Positions 28,606-36,991 of a DNA stretch of 64,000 nucleotides are shown one piece after another (position 1 is the first letter of the stretch; each line of letters opens with the position of its first letter). The position numbers were made by a program, and so were the translations under genes. This DNA is from CAVSLM01 sp963728895. GTDB lineage: Bacteria > Pseudomonadota > Gammaproteobacteria > JBBQDK01. The notes beneath the pieces are model-generated. The model saw nothing but the letters and a program-made list of their open reading frames with translations, was not told the origin of the DNA and ran no database searches. The DNA lies in contig CAVSLM010000001.1 in assembly GCA_963728895.1 (NCBI GenBank), positions 620,001 through 684,000 on the forward strand, read 5' to 3'.

Positions 28606-28854
28606 GATGCACGTCCTCCATGACCTGCCGCGAATCGACCCGCGACGCGCTGCCGCAAAAAATTCCGCAGCGCCATCCACTGTCGTACTGCTCCGGTGCT
28701 TGCGGCGTACCGTTGCCGCGCGCCTCTGGGATTCACTGGCTATGTTGACAAGCGTAGGTAAGGGCCCGCGCAATTTCCAACTTGCGGCGCGCTCGCCGCG
28801 GGGAAAACCGGGATGCACGAGTCATTTCGGCAGAAGGATACGTGCGCATCGGGC

Positions 28855-29033
28855 ATGGACTCTGCCCCGGAAAGACCGGAATATCTCCCGATCCGCGACC
28901 ATGCGCTGATCGGCGACTGCAGGGGCGCGGCGCTGGTGAGCCGCTGGGGTAGCATCGACTGGTGCTGTCTGCAGCGCTTCGACGCCGATCCGTTGTTCGC
29001 AGGCCTGCTCGATGCGCGCGGCGGCGGCGGGCC
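28855..29033 (+). pseudogene. 5' fragment of a GH15 glucoamylase/trehalase-like gene
   Basis: About 60 codons from ATG 28855 match the conserved N-terminus of GH15-family proteins: YLPIRDHALIGDCRGAALVS, then RWGSIDWCCLQRFDADPLFA and GLLDARGGG. The similarity stops there and the frame runs on as low-complexity sequence into the antisense end of putA. The other roughly 540 residues are absent, so this is a deletion remnant. The 250 bp to its left should hold the promoter of the divergent TPP-enzyme operon; I see nothing else there. Confidence 0.7.
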
Positions 29034-29132
29034 TCGACGCTGCGCCCGTTCTGGGACGAGCCCGCGCGGGAACCGGGCGCAGGCAACTGTTGATGCAGGC
29101 TGCCGCCGCAGCGGCGTGTTCCATCTGCCCTG

Positions 29133-32100
29133 CTACATCTGCGGGCGGTCCGGGTCGCCGAGCCCCAGCAGCTCGGTGTTTCCCCCCAGCGCCGCGGTGT
29201 TGACCGTGTAGGTGCGTTCGACGGAAAACGCGCGTAGATAGTTCGGTCCGCCCGCCTTGGGACCGGTGCCCGAAAGCCCTTCACCGCCGAAGGGCTGCAC
29301 CCCGACCACGGCGCCGATCATGTTGCGATTGACGTAGGTGTTGCCGACGCGCACCCGGCGCTGGATCTCACGGGCCGTGGCCTCGATGCGCGTGTGGATG
29401 CCGAGGGTGAGTCCGTAGCCCGTGGCGTTGACGGCATCGATCACCTCGCCGAGGTGCGATTGCGCATAGCGCACCACATGCAGCACCGGCCCGAACACCT
29501 CGTGCTGCAGGCGCGCGGGGCTGTCGATCTCGAATGCGCAGGGGGCGAAGAACGTGCCCTGCCCGCTCTCCAGGGGCAGGGTGGCCTCGCACAGCAGCCG
29601 TCCATAGCCGGCCAGCGCCGCACGGTGCTCGTGCAGGGCGCGTTGCGCGCCGGCATCGATCACCGGTCCCACGTCGGTGGCGAGCAGGGCCGGATCGCCC
29701 ACGCGCAGCTCGGCCATGGCCCCGCGCAGCAGCTCCAGCACCCGCGGCGCGATCTCCTGTTGCAGGAACAGCACGCGCAACGCAGAGCAGCGCTGTCCGG
29801 CGCTGTTGAATGCCGATTGCAGTGCGTCGGCAACTACCTGCTCGGGCAGCGCAGAACTGTCGACGATCATGGCGTTCTGTCCACCCGTCTCCGCGATCAA
29901 CGGCACGATCGGTCCGTTGCGCTGCGCGAGGCGCAGCTGGATGTCGCGGGCGGTGGCCGTGGATCCGGTCACGGCAATTCCGCAAATGCGCGGGTCCGTG
30001 GCCAGCGTAGCGCCGAGTGTCGAGGCACGGCCCGGGAGAAACTGCAGCACAGGTCCGGGGACGCCCGCGGCATGCAGCAGGGCCACGGCGCGCGCGGCGA
30101 CCAGTGGCGTATGGGTGGCCGGCTTGGCGACCACGGCATTGCCTGCGACGAGCGCGGCGGCAATCTGCCCGGTGAAGATCGCCAGCGGAAAGTTCCAGGG
30201 ACTGATGCAGGCGAAGACGCCGCGGCCGTGCAGGCTGAGCTCGTTGCGCTCGCCGGTCGGTCCGAAGAGCAGCCGCGGGGCACCGAACTGCCGGCGCGCG
30301 AGCAGTGCATAGTAGCGGCAGGCGTCGGCCGCCTCGCGCACCTCGCCGAGCGCATCGCCAATGCACTTGCCACCCTCGCGGATGCACAACGCCATCAGCG
30401 CCGGACCCGCCTCTTCCAAGGCATCTGCGGCGCGTTCCAGCACGCCGGCACGAAGCTCGGCGCTGGTCGAGGCCCACTCCGGTGCCGCGCGGGCGGCAGA
30501 GGCGATGGCCTCCGTCGTCAAGGTCGCATCGGCCTCGTGCACGACGCCGACCCGCTCGCCATGCCTGGCGGGGTTGTGCACTGCACGGGCGGGCGCATCG
30601 CGCTCGCGACCGTCGACGCAGGGCGCCGCCCTGACCTCCTGCGAGCCCGCCTGCCGTAGCGCCGCGCCGAGTGCACGCAGCGCCTGCGGGTCGTGCAGAT
30701 TGACGCCCTGGGAGTTGCGCCGGTCGGGATAGAGCTCGAGCGGAAGCGCAATGCGCTGGGCGTGCCCGGCGGGCGCGACGATGTGCGCGACGGGATCGGC
30801 GAGCACCGTCTCGATCGGTACCTGTTCGTCGACGATGCGGTTGACGAAAGAGGTATTGGCGCCGTTCTCCAGCAGCCTGCGGACCAGATAGGGCAGCAGC
30901 TCCCGATGGCTGCCGACCGGCGCATAGATGCGGCAGGGCAGCGCGAGGCCGCGCGGGTCGGTGAGCTCGGTGTGCAGTGCCTCGCCCATGCCGTGCAGGC
31001 GCTGCAGCTCGAAATTGCGCGCGTCGCCGGCCATCTCGATCACGCTGGCCGCGGTATGGGCATTGTGAGTCGCGAACTGCGGATAGAACGCCTCGGGGGC
31101 ATCCAGCAGCGCACGCGCGCAGGCGAGATAGGACACATCGGTCGCCGCTTTGCGGGTGAACACCGGGTAGCCGGCGAGCCCGCGTTCCTGCGCGCGCTTG
31201 ATCTCGGTGTCCCAGTAGGCGCCCTTCACCAGGCGCAGGGGAATGCGCCGGCGATGACGGCGCGCCAGGTCGGCGAGCCAGTCGAGCACGCGCGGCGCGC
31301 GCTTCTGGTAGGCCTGCACGGCAATTCCGAAACCGTTCCAGCCGGCGAGCGATGCCGCTTCGAACACCGCCTCGAACACGTCCAGTGTCGGCTCCAGGCG
31401 CTCGGCCTCCTCGGTGTCGAGGGTGATGCCGACCCCCGCCGAGCGCGCCTGCGCAACCAGTGCGGCGAGCTGCGGCACCAGCTCCGCCTGCAGCGCGCGG
31501 TGCTGGGCGAGCTCGAAGCGCGGATGCAATGCAGAGAGCTTGACGGACAGGCTGGGTGCTTCCTCGATCGCGGCGCCGTCCTTGCCGCGGCCGAGCATGG
31601 CGAGCGCATGACGGTGGCTGGCGAGATGGTGTTGCGCATCCGCACGGCTGAGCGCCGCCTCGCCCAGCATGTCGAAGGAATAGCGCCAGCGCTCACCGCG
31701 CTCCCGGGCACGCGCCAGGGCCGCCTCGATGGTGGGAGCGATCACGAACTGCTGGCTCAGGATGCGCATCGCTTCGCGCAGCGCGAGACGAATTGGGGTG
31801 TCGCCGCTGCGTGCGACAAGACGACGCAGCAGCGCGAGGCCGCCTTCGGCGTCACCGGTATCGAGGCGCACCATGCGTCCGGTGAGCAACAATCCCCAGG
31901 TCGAGGCGTTGACCAGCAGCGATTCGCTGTGTCCGAGGTGGCGGGCCCAGTCGGCGCCCCCCAGGCGATCGCGGATCAGGGCATCGGCGGTCGCGGCATC
32001 GGGGATGCGCAGCAATGCCTCGGCGAGACACATCAGCACCACGCCTTCCTGCGACGAGAGGTCGTATTCGCGCAGCAGGGCATCGAGGCCGCCGTGTCCG

Positions 32101-32285
32101 CGCCGCCCGCTGCGCACCGCCTGCACCAGGCGCCGGCCGAGTGCGTCGCGCCGCGCCGCCGCCTCGGGTGCGAGCCGCGCGGCGGGGATCAGCGCCCGCA
32201 GCGCCTGCGCCTCGTCCAGCAGATAGGCGTCGCGCACTGCCTCGCGCAGCGCACCGGCAGGCGGAAAATCATCGAGCGGCTTCAC
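29133..32285 (-). CDS. putA: Bifunctional proline dehydrogenase / P5C dehydrogenase (PutA)
   Basis: About 1050 residues from GTG 32285; the frame stays open to an ATG at 32366, so the start is uncertain. Oxidises proline to glutamate in two steps with substrate channelling. Proline dehydrogenase barrel: KLSALHPRF, RLVKGAYWDTEIKRAQERGL, FATHNAHT. P5C dehydrogenase domain: ISPWNFPLAIFTGQI, IAETGGQNAMIVD and catalytic Cys in NSAGQRCSALR. It lacks the N-terminal ribbon-helix-helix of trifunctional PutA, so it should not act as its own repressor. Divergent from putP, about 98 bp away, as expected for a proline-use unit. Confidence 0.95.
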   Translation of the reverse strand: MKPLDDFPPAGALREAVRDAYLLDEAQALRALIPAARLAPEAAARRDALGRRLVQAVRSGRRGHGGLDALLREYDLSSQEGVVLMCLAEALLRIPDAATADALIRDRLGGADWARHLGHSESLLVNASTWGLLLTGRMVRLDTGDAEGGLALLRRLVARSGDTPIRLALREAMRILSQQFVIAPTIEAALARARERGERWRYSFDMLGEAALSRADAQHHLASHRHALAMLGRGKDGAAIEEAPSLSVKLSALHPRFELAQHRALQAELVPQLAALVAQARSAGVGITLDTEEAERLEPTLDVFEAVFEAASLAGWNGFGIAVQAYQKRAPRVLDWLADLARRHRRRIPLRLVKGAYWDTEIKRAQERGLAGYPVFTRKAATDVSYLACARALLDAPEAFYPQFATHNAHTAASVIEMAGDARNFELQRLHGMGEALHTELTDPRGLALPCRIYAPVGSHRELLPYLVRRLLENGANTSFVNRIVDEQVPIETVLADPVAHIVAPAGHAQRIALPLELYPDRRNSQGVNLHDPQALRALGAALRQAGSQEVRAAPCVDGRERDAPARAVHNPARHGERVGVVHEADATLTTEAIASAARAAPEWASTSAELRAGVLERAADALEEAGPALMALCIREGGKCIGDALGEVREAADACRYYALLARRQFGAPRLLFGPTGERNELSLHGRGVFACISPWNFPLAIFTGQIAAALVAGNAVVAKPATHTPLVAARAVALLHAAGVPGPVLQFLPGRASTLGATLATDPRICGIAVTGSTATARDIQLRLAQRNGPIVPLIAETGGQNAMIVDSSALPEQVVADALQSAFNSAGQRCSALRVLFLQQEIAPRVLELLRGAMAELRVGDPALLATDVGPVIDAGAQRALHEHRAALAGYGRLLCEATLPLESGQGTFFAPCAFEIDSPARLQHEVFGPVLHVVRYAQSHLGEVIDAVNATGYGLTLGIHTRIEATAREIQRRVRVGNTYVNRNMIGAVVGVQPFGGEGLSGTGPKAGGPNYLRAFSVERTYTVNTAALGGNTELLGLGDPDRPQM

Positions 32286-32383
32286 GGCAGGCGCGAGCGG
32301 CGTGTGGAGACCTGCGGGAATTATGGCGCAGGGTCGGCGGCGTGGCATACCATGGCGCCTTCCCACGACGGCGCAACGGCGGC

Positions 32384-33868
32384 ATGCAGCAGCAGGCGAT
32401 TACGGCCACGGTTTTCTTCGTCTATCTCTCCGGCATGCTCGGGATCGGTGTGCTGGCGTGGCGTCGTACCCGCGATCTTTCCGACTACATCCTCGGCGGA
32501 CGTGCGCTCGGCGGCTGGGTCGCGGCGCTGAGCGCGGGGGCTTCGGACATGAGCGGCTGGCTGCTGCTCGGACTGCCGGGCTTCGCCTACGCGGCGGGAT
32601 TGCAGGCCGGCTGGATCGCGCTCGGCCTGCTGGTCGGTACTGCGCTCAACTGGACGCTGGTGGCGGCGCGGCTACGCGTCTATTCCGAGCTTGCGGGCGA
32701 TGCACTGACCCTGCCGGCGTTCTTCGAGCGGCGCTTTCGCGATCACGCACACGGGCTGCGGGTACTGAGTGCCGCGTTCATCCTGCTGTTCTTCCTGTTC
32801 TATACCAGCTCCGGCCTGGTGGCCGGCGGCAAGCTGTTCCATGCGGTGTTCGGCATGCCCTACGCATGGGCGGTGGCGGTCGGCACGCTGGCGGTGCTCG
32901 CCTATGTGTTCCTCGGCGGATTTCTCGCCGTGTCCTGGACCGATGTCGTGCAAGGTTTGCTGATGGCGCTGGCCCTGGTGCTGGTGCCGGTCGTGGCCCT
33001 CTCGCGCGGCGGCGGCTTCGAAGCGACGTTGGCGGCGGTGCGCGCCGTCGACCCGGCGCTGCTCGATCCGTTCTCCGATGCGCACGGCGGCCGGCTCTCC
33101 GTGCTCGCCATCGTCTCGCTGCTGGGCTGGGGGCTCGGCTATTTCGGCCAGCCGCACATCCTGGCGCGCTTCAAGGCGGTGCGCTCCACCGACGAGCTGC
33201 CGGGGGCGCGGCGCATCGCGGTCGCCTGGGTGAGCATCGGTCTGTTCGGTGCGCTGGGCGCGGGCTTGTGCGGCATCGCACTGCTCGGGCCGCGGCTGCA
33301 GGGTGGGGACGCCGAGACGGTGTTCATCCAGCTGGTGTCGCTCCTGTTCCATCCCGCCGTGGCGGCCGTGTGCCTTGCCGCCATACTCGCGGCCATCATG
33401 AGCACTGCGGACTCGCAGCTCCTGGTCTCAGGATCCGTGTTGGCCGAGGATTTCTACAAGGCGCTGTTGCGCCCGCAGGCTGCGGCGCGCGAGCTGGTCT
33501 GGGTGGGGCGCGCTGCGGTTCTCGCGATCGCCGCCGCCGCCTTCGTCATTGCGCTCGATCCGCAGGCGCGGGTGCTGGAGCTCGTGGCCTACGCCTGGGC
33601 AGGTTTCGGTGCTGCGTTCGGACCCGCACTCATCCTGGCGCTGTTCTGGCAGCGCATGACGCGGGCCGGGGCGTATGCCGGCATACTCGCCGGCGGGTCG
33701 ACCGTGGTGGTGTGGAAACAGCTGAGCGGCGGCTGGTTCGATCTGTACGAGCTGGTACCGGGCTTCGTCGTGTCGTTCCTCGCGATCGTGCTGGTGAGCC
33801 GGCTGACACCCCATCCGGGCGAGGAGATCCGCTCCGAGTTCGATGCCATGCGCCGCGCTACGCGCTGA
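32384..33868 (+). CDS. putP: Sodium/proline symporter PutP
   Basis: 494 residues; inner-membrane sodium:solute symporter family. Typical signatures: YILGGRALGGWVAALSAGAS, DMSGWLLLGLPG near the N-terminus, GWGLGYFGQPHILARF in the middle and AIMSTADSQLLVSGS near residue 340. About 12-13 TM helices are expected. The ATG at 32384 gives the normal N-terminus (a helix straight after a short tail). Divergently paired with putA, so it should import proline for PutA. It ends 1 bp before the convergent metallo-hydrolase gene. Confidence 0.95.
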   Translation: MQQQAITATVFFVYLSGMLGIGVLAWRRTRDLSDYILGGRALGGWVAALSAGASDMSGWLLLGLPGFAYAAGLQAGWIALGLLVGTALNWTLVAARLRVYSELAGDALTLPAFFERRFRDHAHGLRVLSAAFILLFFLFYTSSGLVAGGKLFHAVFGMPYAWAVAVGTLAVLAYVFLGGFLAVSWTDVVQGLLMALALVLVPVVALSRGGGFEATLAAVRAVDPALLDPFSDAHGGRLSVLAIVSLLGWGLGYFGQPHILARFKAVRSTDELPGARRIAVAWVSIGLFGALGAGLCGIALLGPRLQGGDAETVFIQLVSLLFHPAVAAVCLAAILAAIMSTADSQLLVSGSVLAEDFYKALLRPQAAARELVWVGRAAVLAIAAAAFVIALDPQARVLELVAYAWAGFGAAFGPALILALFWQRMTRAGAYAGILAGGSTVVVWKQLSGGWFDLYELVPGFVVSFLAIVLVSRLTPHPGEEIRSEFDAMRRATR

Positions 33869-33869
33869 C

Positions 33870-34553
33870 CTAGCGTTGCCCGCAGGCCAGATTCGCCGGC
33901 ACGGCGATGTCCATGAGCCGGGGATCGGGGAAGCTCAGACCGTTCATCAGCTTCACGTACGCCTCCTCCGAGCTCACCTGCAGGCGCGGATTGAAGCGCC
34001 GCTCCTCGCCGATCGTGCTTACCGTCATGCCGTTGTAGTCGTGGCCGGGGTAGACCAGCGTGTCCTCCGGCAGCTGCATCAGGCGGCCGAACAGGCTCTG
34101 GTACTGTTCGCGCGGGTCGCCGTTCTGGAAGTCCGTGCGCCCCGTGCTGCGGATCAGCAGCGTGTCGCCGGTGAACGCCCGGTCCGGAAGCAGGAAGGAA
34201 TAGGAGTCGTCGGTGTGTCCCGGCGTGTACAGCGCCTGCAGCGGCAGGTCCTCCACCTGCAGGAATTCGCCGTCCTTGAGCTTGTGGGAAACGCAATCGG
34301 CACGGCTTTGCTCGCCCATGGCGGTGGCGCATTGCACCCGATCGCGCAGCTCGCCCAGCGCGGTCACGTGGTCGGCATGCACGTGGGTGTCGATGGCAAG
34401 CACCAGCTCGAGATCCAGCTCCTGCAGGAGCTGGAGGTATTGATCCACCCGCTCGCGCACCGGATCGATGAGCACGGCCTGGCCGCCGCTCCTGGCGGCG
34501 AGCAGATAGGTGTAGGTGGAAGACTCGCGATCGTACAGTTGCCGAAAAATCAT
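33870..34553 (-). CDS. ETHE1-like metallo-beta-lactamase-fold hydrolase (probable persulfide dioxygenase)
   Basis: 227 residues from ATG 34553, preceded by GGGAGG. Metal-binding motifs: THVHADH (about 60), YTPGHTDDSYSFLL (about 115), FTGDTLL and VYPGHDYNG. The MIFRQLYDRESSTYTYLLA start and the DTLLIRSTGRTDFQNGD segment are characteristic of ETHE1/persulfide dioxygenases rather than glyoxalase II. Such enzymes oxidise glutathione persulfide to sulfite in a mononuclear iron site. That fits the other sulfur-related genes here, although no rhodanese or sulfide:quinone reductase is adjacent. Confidence 0.88.
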   Translation of the reverse strand: MIFRQLYDRESSTYTYLLAARSGGQAVLIDPVRERVDQYLQLLQELDLELVLAIDTHVHADHVTALGELRDRVQCATAMGEQSRADCVSHKLKDGEFLQVEDLPLQALYTPGHTDDSYSFLLPDRAFTGDTLLIRSTGRTDFQNGDPREQYQSLFGRLMQLPEDTLVYPGHDYNGMTVSTIGEERRFNPRLQVSSEEAYVKLMNGLSFPDPRLMDIAVPANLACGQR

Positions 34554-34643
34554 CAGTGGCCTCCCGCGCCAATGCGCGTGCATCGGACATGCGCCGTTCG
34601 CAGCGTCCGTCCTGCTTGGAATATTAGTTGCGCGTGAAGTTCG

Positions 34644-34672
34644 TTGGGTGCGCAGCCCAGGTCAACTATACT
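34644..34672 (+). promoter_or_regulatory. Candidate sigma-70 promoter for the sulfur-globule-like gene
   Basis: TTGGGT (34644-34649), 17-bp spacer, TATACT (34667-34672). Transcription would start near 34680 and give a leader of about 255 nt before the ATG at 34937. Confidence 0.5.
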
Positions 34673-34679
34673 TTCCCCA

Positions 34680-34806
34680 GTGCCGATACACGCCAGCCCG
34701 CGGGTGCATGCAGTTTCAGCCCCGTCGGTGGAAAGGAAGCGAAGCTAAGCCATCGGGCTGTCCGGGCAGGTAGCGCGCTTCCGAGGCAGTGTTCCCGAGG
34801 CTGAGA
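34680..34806 (+). promoter_or_regulatory. Structured 5' leader, candidate riboswitch (GEMM/c-di-GMP-I-like)
   Basis: The leader between promoter and terminator is highly structured. One helix is GCC-(A)-TCGG at 34749-34756 with CCGAGGC at 34781-34787; it closes a segment with GGCAGGTAGCG, which resembles the P1b side of c-di-GMP-I (GEMM) aptamers. A competing helix pairs GGAAGCG (34735-34741) with CGCTTCC (34776-34782); the two overlap, so they exclude each other, as in a switch. The 5' half (GGAAAGGAAGCGAAGC) is only a loose match to GEMM. The ligand is therefore uncertain, and it could be a different leader class. Confidence 0.4.
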
Positions 34807-34840
34807 GTCTGGCTCGCGTATCGCAGCCGGACTTTTTTTT
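34807..34840 (+). terminator. Intrinsic terminator within the 5' leader
   Basis: Stem GTCTGGCT (34807-34814) with AGCCGGAC (34825-34832), one G-T wobble, 10-nt loop, followed by eight T (34833-34840). It lies about 97 bp before the downstream ATG, so it would act as an attenuator. Confidence 0.75.
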
Positions 34841-34936
34841 GCCTGTTGATGCAATGCGCCGGCAGACGCCGCACCAGTGCCCTTTCAAGGGCCATCGGGC
34901 GGTATACGAATTCAGCGATCAGCAGAGGGTTCGATC

Positions 34937-36052
34937 ATGAAACAGGCGTTCAAGGTGCTCACCGTCGCCGGCGTGCTCGGCGCGGTCATGGCTCCGACGG
35001 CCGAGGTGCACGCATGGGGTTGGAGCAATCCGTTCGACACCATGGGTGACATGGTCATGAGCTTCGGCGGCAGCGGCAATGGCTGGGGGCGCGAGGGCTA
35101 TGGACCGTATGGCTATGGTGGTCCCTACGGCGGCTACGGTGGACCCTACGGCGGCTACGGCATGCCTTATGGCGGCTATCCCGGGGCCTATGGCTATCCC
35201 GGCGCTTACGGTGCGCTTCCCTACGGCGCTGCCCCCGGGGTGGTGCCAGGTGTGGCGGTACCGGGTGCGGCCACGAACGCTCCGGTCGGCCCGCCGGCGA
35301 GCGCGGCTCAGGAGCCTGCGCCCCAGCCGCAAGCTGCGGCACCGCAGCGGGAGGAGCGCTATGGCGGCGCGCCTCGAGCGGCACCTCAACAGGAACGGGA
35401 GCAGAGCGCGGGTTCGCAGACCCAGCGCTGGGCACCCCAGGGTGGCGCGACCGCCCGTTCGCCCTATCGGCCCGCCGAGGCCGCGAGCCCGGGGCAGCAG
35501 GGCAGTGCAGGCTACGGCGGCGGCAGTTACGGCGCACAGGCACCCGGTGCCCAGCGTTACGCGCCTCCCGCGCAGGAACAGTCCTGGGGATCGCCTTCCG
35601 CGAACGCACCGGAAACGGGCGGGTGGGACCGCTCCGGCGGCGTCGCCGCGAGTCCGGACCAGCAGCGCGGCTTCATTCAGGGCGGCCCGGAGCAAAGCGC
35701 TCCGCCTTCCTCCGCAGGGCAATACGGCAGCGCCCCTCCGCGGTATGTGCCCCGCGACGCCGAGAATTATCCGGGGCCTGAGGCACCGTCCGCCTCTGGA
35801 CGGTCCTGGGGTGCCTCGGGCGTAGGGTATGACAGCAATCAGACCGGTTACGGTTCCGAGCTGCCGCCGCCGAATGCGGGCTACTATCAGCCGGGTTCCT
35901 CCGGTGCGCAGACGGGGTACGGAGACACCGCGGTTCAGGGTAGCTCACGCGCAGTGCCCCAGTCCTTGCCGTACGCGCCCCGGCCGGACCGTTACCGCAG
36001 CACGACCGGAGACGCCACCAATTCGTTCGTCTCGCCGGGTCCGGGACAGTAA
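34937..36052 (+). CDS. Secreted Gly/Tyr/Pro-rich protein, sulfur-globule-protein-like
   Basis: 371 residues. The ATG at 34937 gives a classic Sec signal (MKQAFKVLTVAGVLGAVMAP, cleavage after AEVHA). The mature start WGWSNPFDTMGDMVMSFGGS is followed by tandem GPYGGYGGPYGGYGMPYGGY repeats (residues 50-100). This resembles the N-terminal and GY-repeat parts of SgpA/B/C coat proteins of sulfur-storing purple bacteria. The remaining 270 residues are a low-complexity Pro/Gln/Ser/Gly/Tyr tail, longer than in known Sgp. It would be exported and structural. Expression may be controlled by the leader and attenuator upstream. The Sgp assignment rests on composition and the N-terminus only. Confidence 0.6.
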   Translation: MKQAFKVLTVAGVLGAVMAPTAEVHAWGWSNPFDTMGDMVMSFGGSGNGWGREGYGPYGYGGPYGGYGGPYGGYGMPYGGYPGAYGYPGAYGALPYGAAPGVVPGVAVPGAATNAPVGPPASAAQEPAPQPQAAAPQREERYGGAPRAAPQQEREQSAGSQTQRWAPQGGATARSPYRPAEAASPGQQGSAGYGGGSYGAQAPGAQRYAPPAQEQSWGSPSANAPETGGWDRSGGVAASPDQQRGFIQGGPEQSAPPSSAGQYGSAPPRYVPRDAENYPGPEAPSASGRSWGASGVGYDSNQTGYGSELPPPNAGYYQPGSSGAQTGYGDTAVQGSSRAVPQSLPYAPRPDRYRSTTGDATNSFVSPGPGQ

Positions 36053-36128
36053 TCCAATCCGCAGCGCGCGCCCGCATTGCGGGCGGCGGATTACCGCAAA
36101 GCTCATTGCAGGCGTTCCTGCGCACACA

Positions 36129-36152
36129 CCCTCTCCCCCAGTTGGGAGAGGG
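36129..36152. repeat. Intergenic hairpin
   Basis: Nine-bp inverted repeat CCCTCTCCC/GGGAGAGGG with a 6-nt loop. It has no T-run, so it is more likely a REP-type or mRNA-stabilising hairpin than an intrinsic terminator. The rest of the 276-bp gap before lemA shows nothing clear. Confidence 0.6.
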
Positions 36153-36328
36153 GAGCACTGCGCGGGCGGCGGGTATCCATAAGGGACTGCAGGCCCCCGC
36201 CTGCGCACAGGAAAAGCCGACACCTTACTATTGGTCTCTCGGACGTGGTTGAAGGTTGCAACCGCGGAGCCGTGACGCCTCACCACCTCGCGGGCATAAT
36301 GACGGTCTCTCGTACAGGAGCGTCGTGA

Positions 36329-36976
36329 ATGTCTACCCGAGTGCGTGTTCCGTTGCAGACGCTGACCTACCTGCTGTTGCTGTTGTCGCTGAGTGGCTGC
36401 GGCTACAACACCCTGCAGCGCGGCGATGAACAGGTGAAGGCCGCCTGGTCCGAAGTGCTCAACCAGTATCAGCGCCGCGCCGACCTCGTGCCGAACCTGG
36501 TCAAGGTGGTGCAAGGCTACGCCGCGCATGAACGGCAGGTCTTCAAGGAAGTGACCGAAGCGCGCGCGCAGGTCGGGTCGATACAGGCGACGCCGCAATT
36601 GCTGGAAGACCCACAGGCGATGGCGCGCTTCCAGGCGGCGCAGGCACAGATGACAGGCGCCTTGTCGCGGCTGCTTGCGGTGGCCGAGAACTATCCGCAG
36701 CTCAAGGCGGACGCCCTGTTCCGCGATCTGCAGGCGCAGCTCGAAGGAACGGAGAACCGCATCGCCGTCGCGCGCAACCGCTACATCAAGGCGGTCCAGG
36801 AATACAACGTCACGGTGCGTTCCTTTCCTTCCAACCTGACGGCGAAGCTGTTCGGTTTCGACGTGAAGCCCAACCTCGCGGTGGAGAACGAGCGTGCGCT
36901 GGCGCGGCCGCCCGAAGTCGACTTCGGGAGTAACTCCCCGGCCGCTGCGCCGCCGGGCGCGGCTGCACAGCCTTGA
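36329..36976 (+). CDS. lemA: LemA-family lipoprotein
   Basis: 215 residues. Lipoprotein signal (LLLLLSLSGCGYN; Cys about 24). The LemA fold is a helical bundle: GDEQVKAAWSEVLNQYQRRA, DLVPNLVKVVQGYAAHE, AENYPQLKADALFRDLQAQL, EGTENRIAVARNRYIKAVQE, YNVTVRSFP. An AGGAG site lies about 9 nt before the ATG. LemA proteins commonly sit next to TPM-domain genes, as here (16 bp to the next). Their molecular role is unknown; an envelope function is likely. The C-terminus is Ala/Pro-rich. Confidence 0.92.
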   Translation: MSTRVRVPLQTLTYLLLLLSLSGCGYNTLQRGDEQVKAAWSEVLNQYQRRADLVPNLVKVVQGYAAHERQVFKEVTEARAQVGSIQATPQLLEDPQAMARFQAAQAQMTGALSRLLAVAENYPQLKADALFRDLQAQLEGTENRIAVARNRYIKAVQEYNVTVRSFPSNLTAKLFGFDVKPNLAVENERALARPPEVDFGSNSPAAAPPGAAAQP

Positions 36977-36991
36977 GGATCACGGGTCGCA

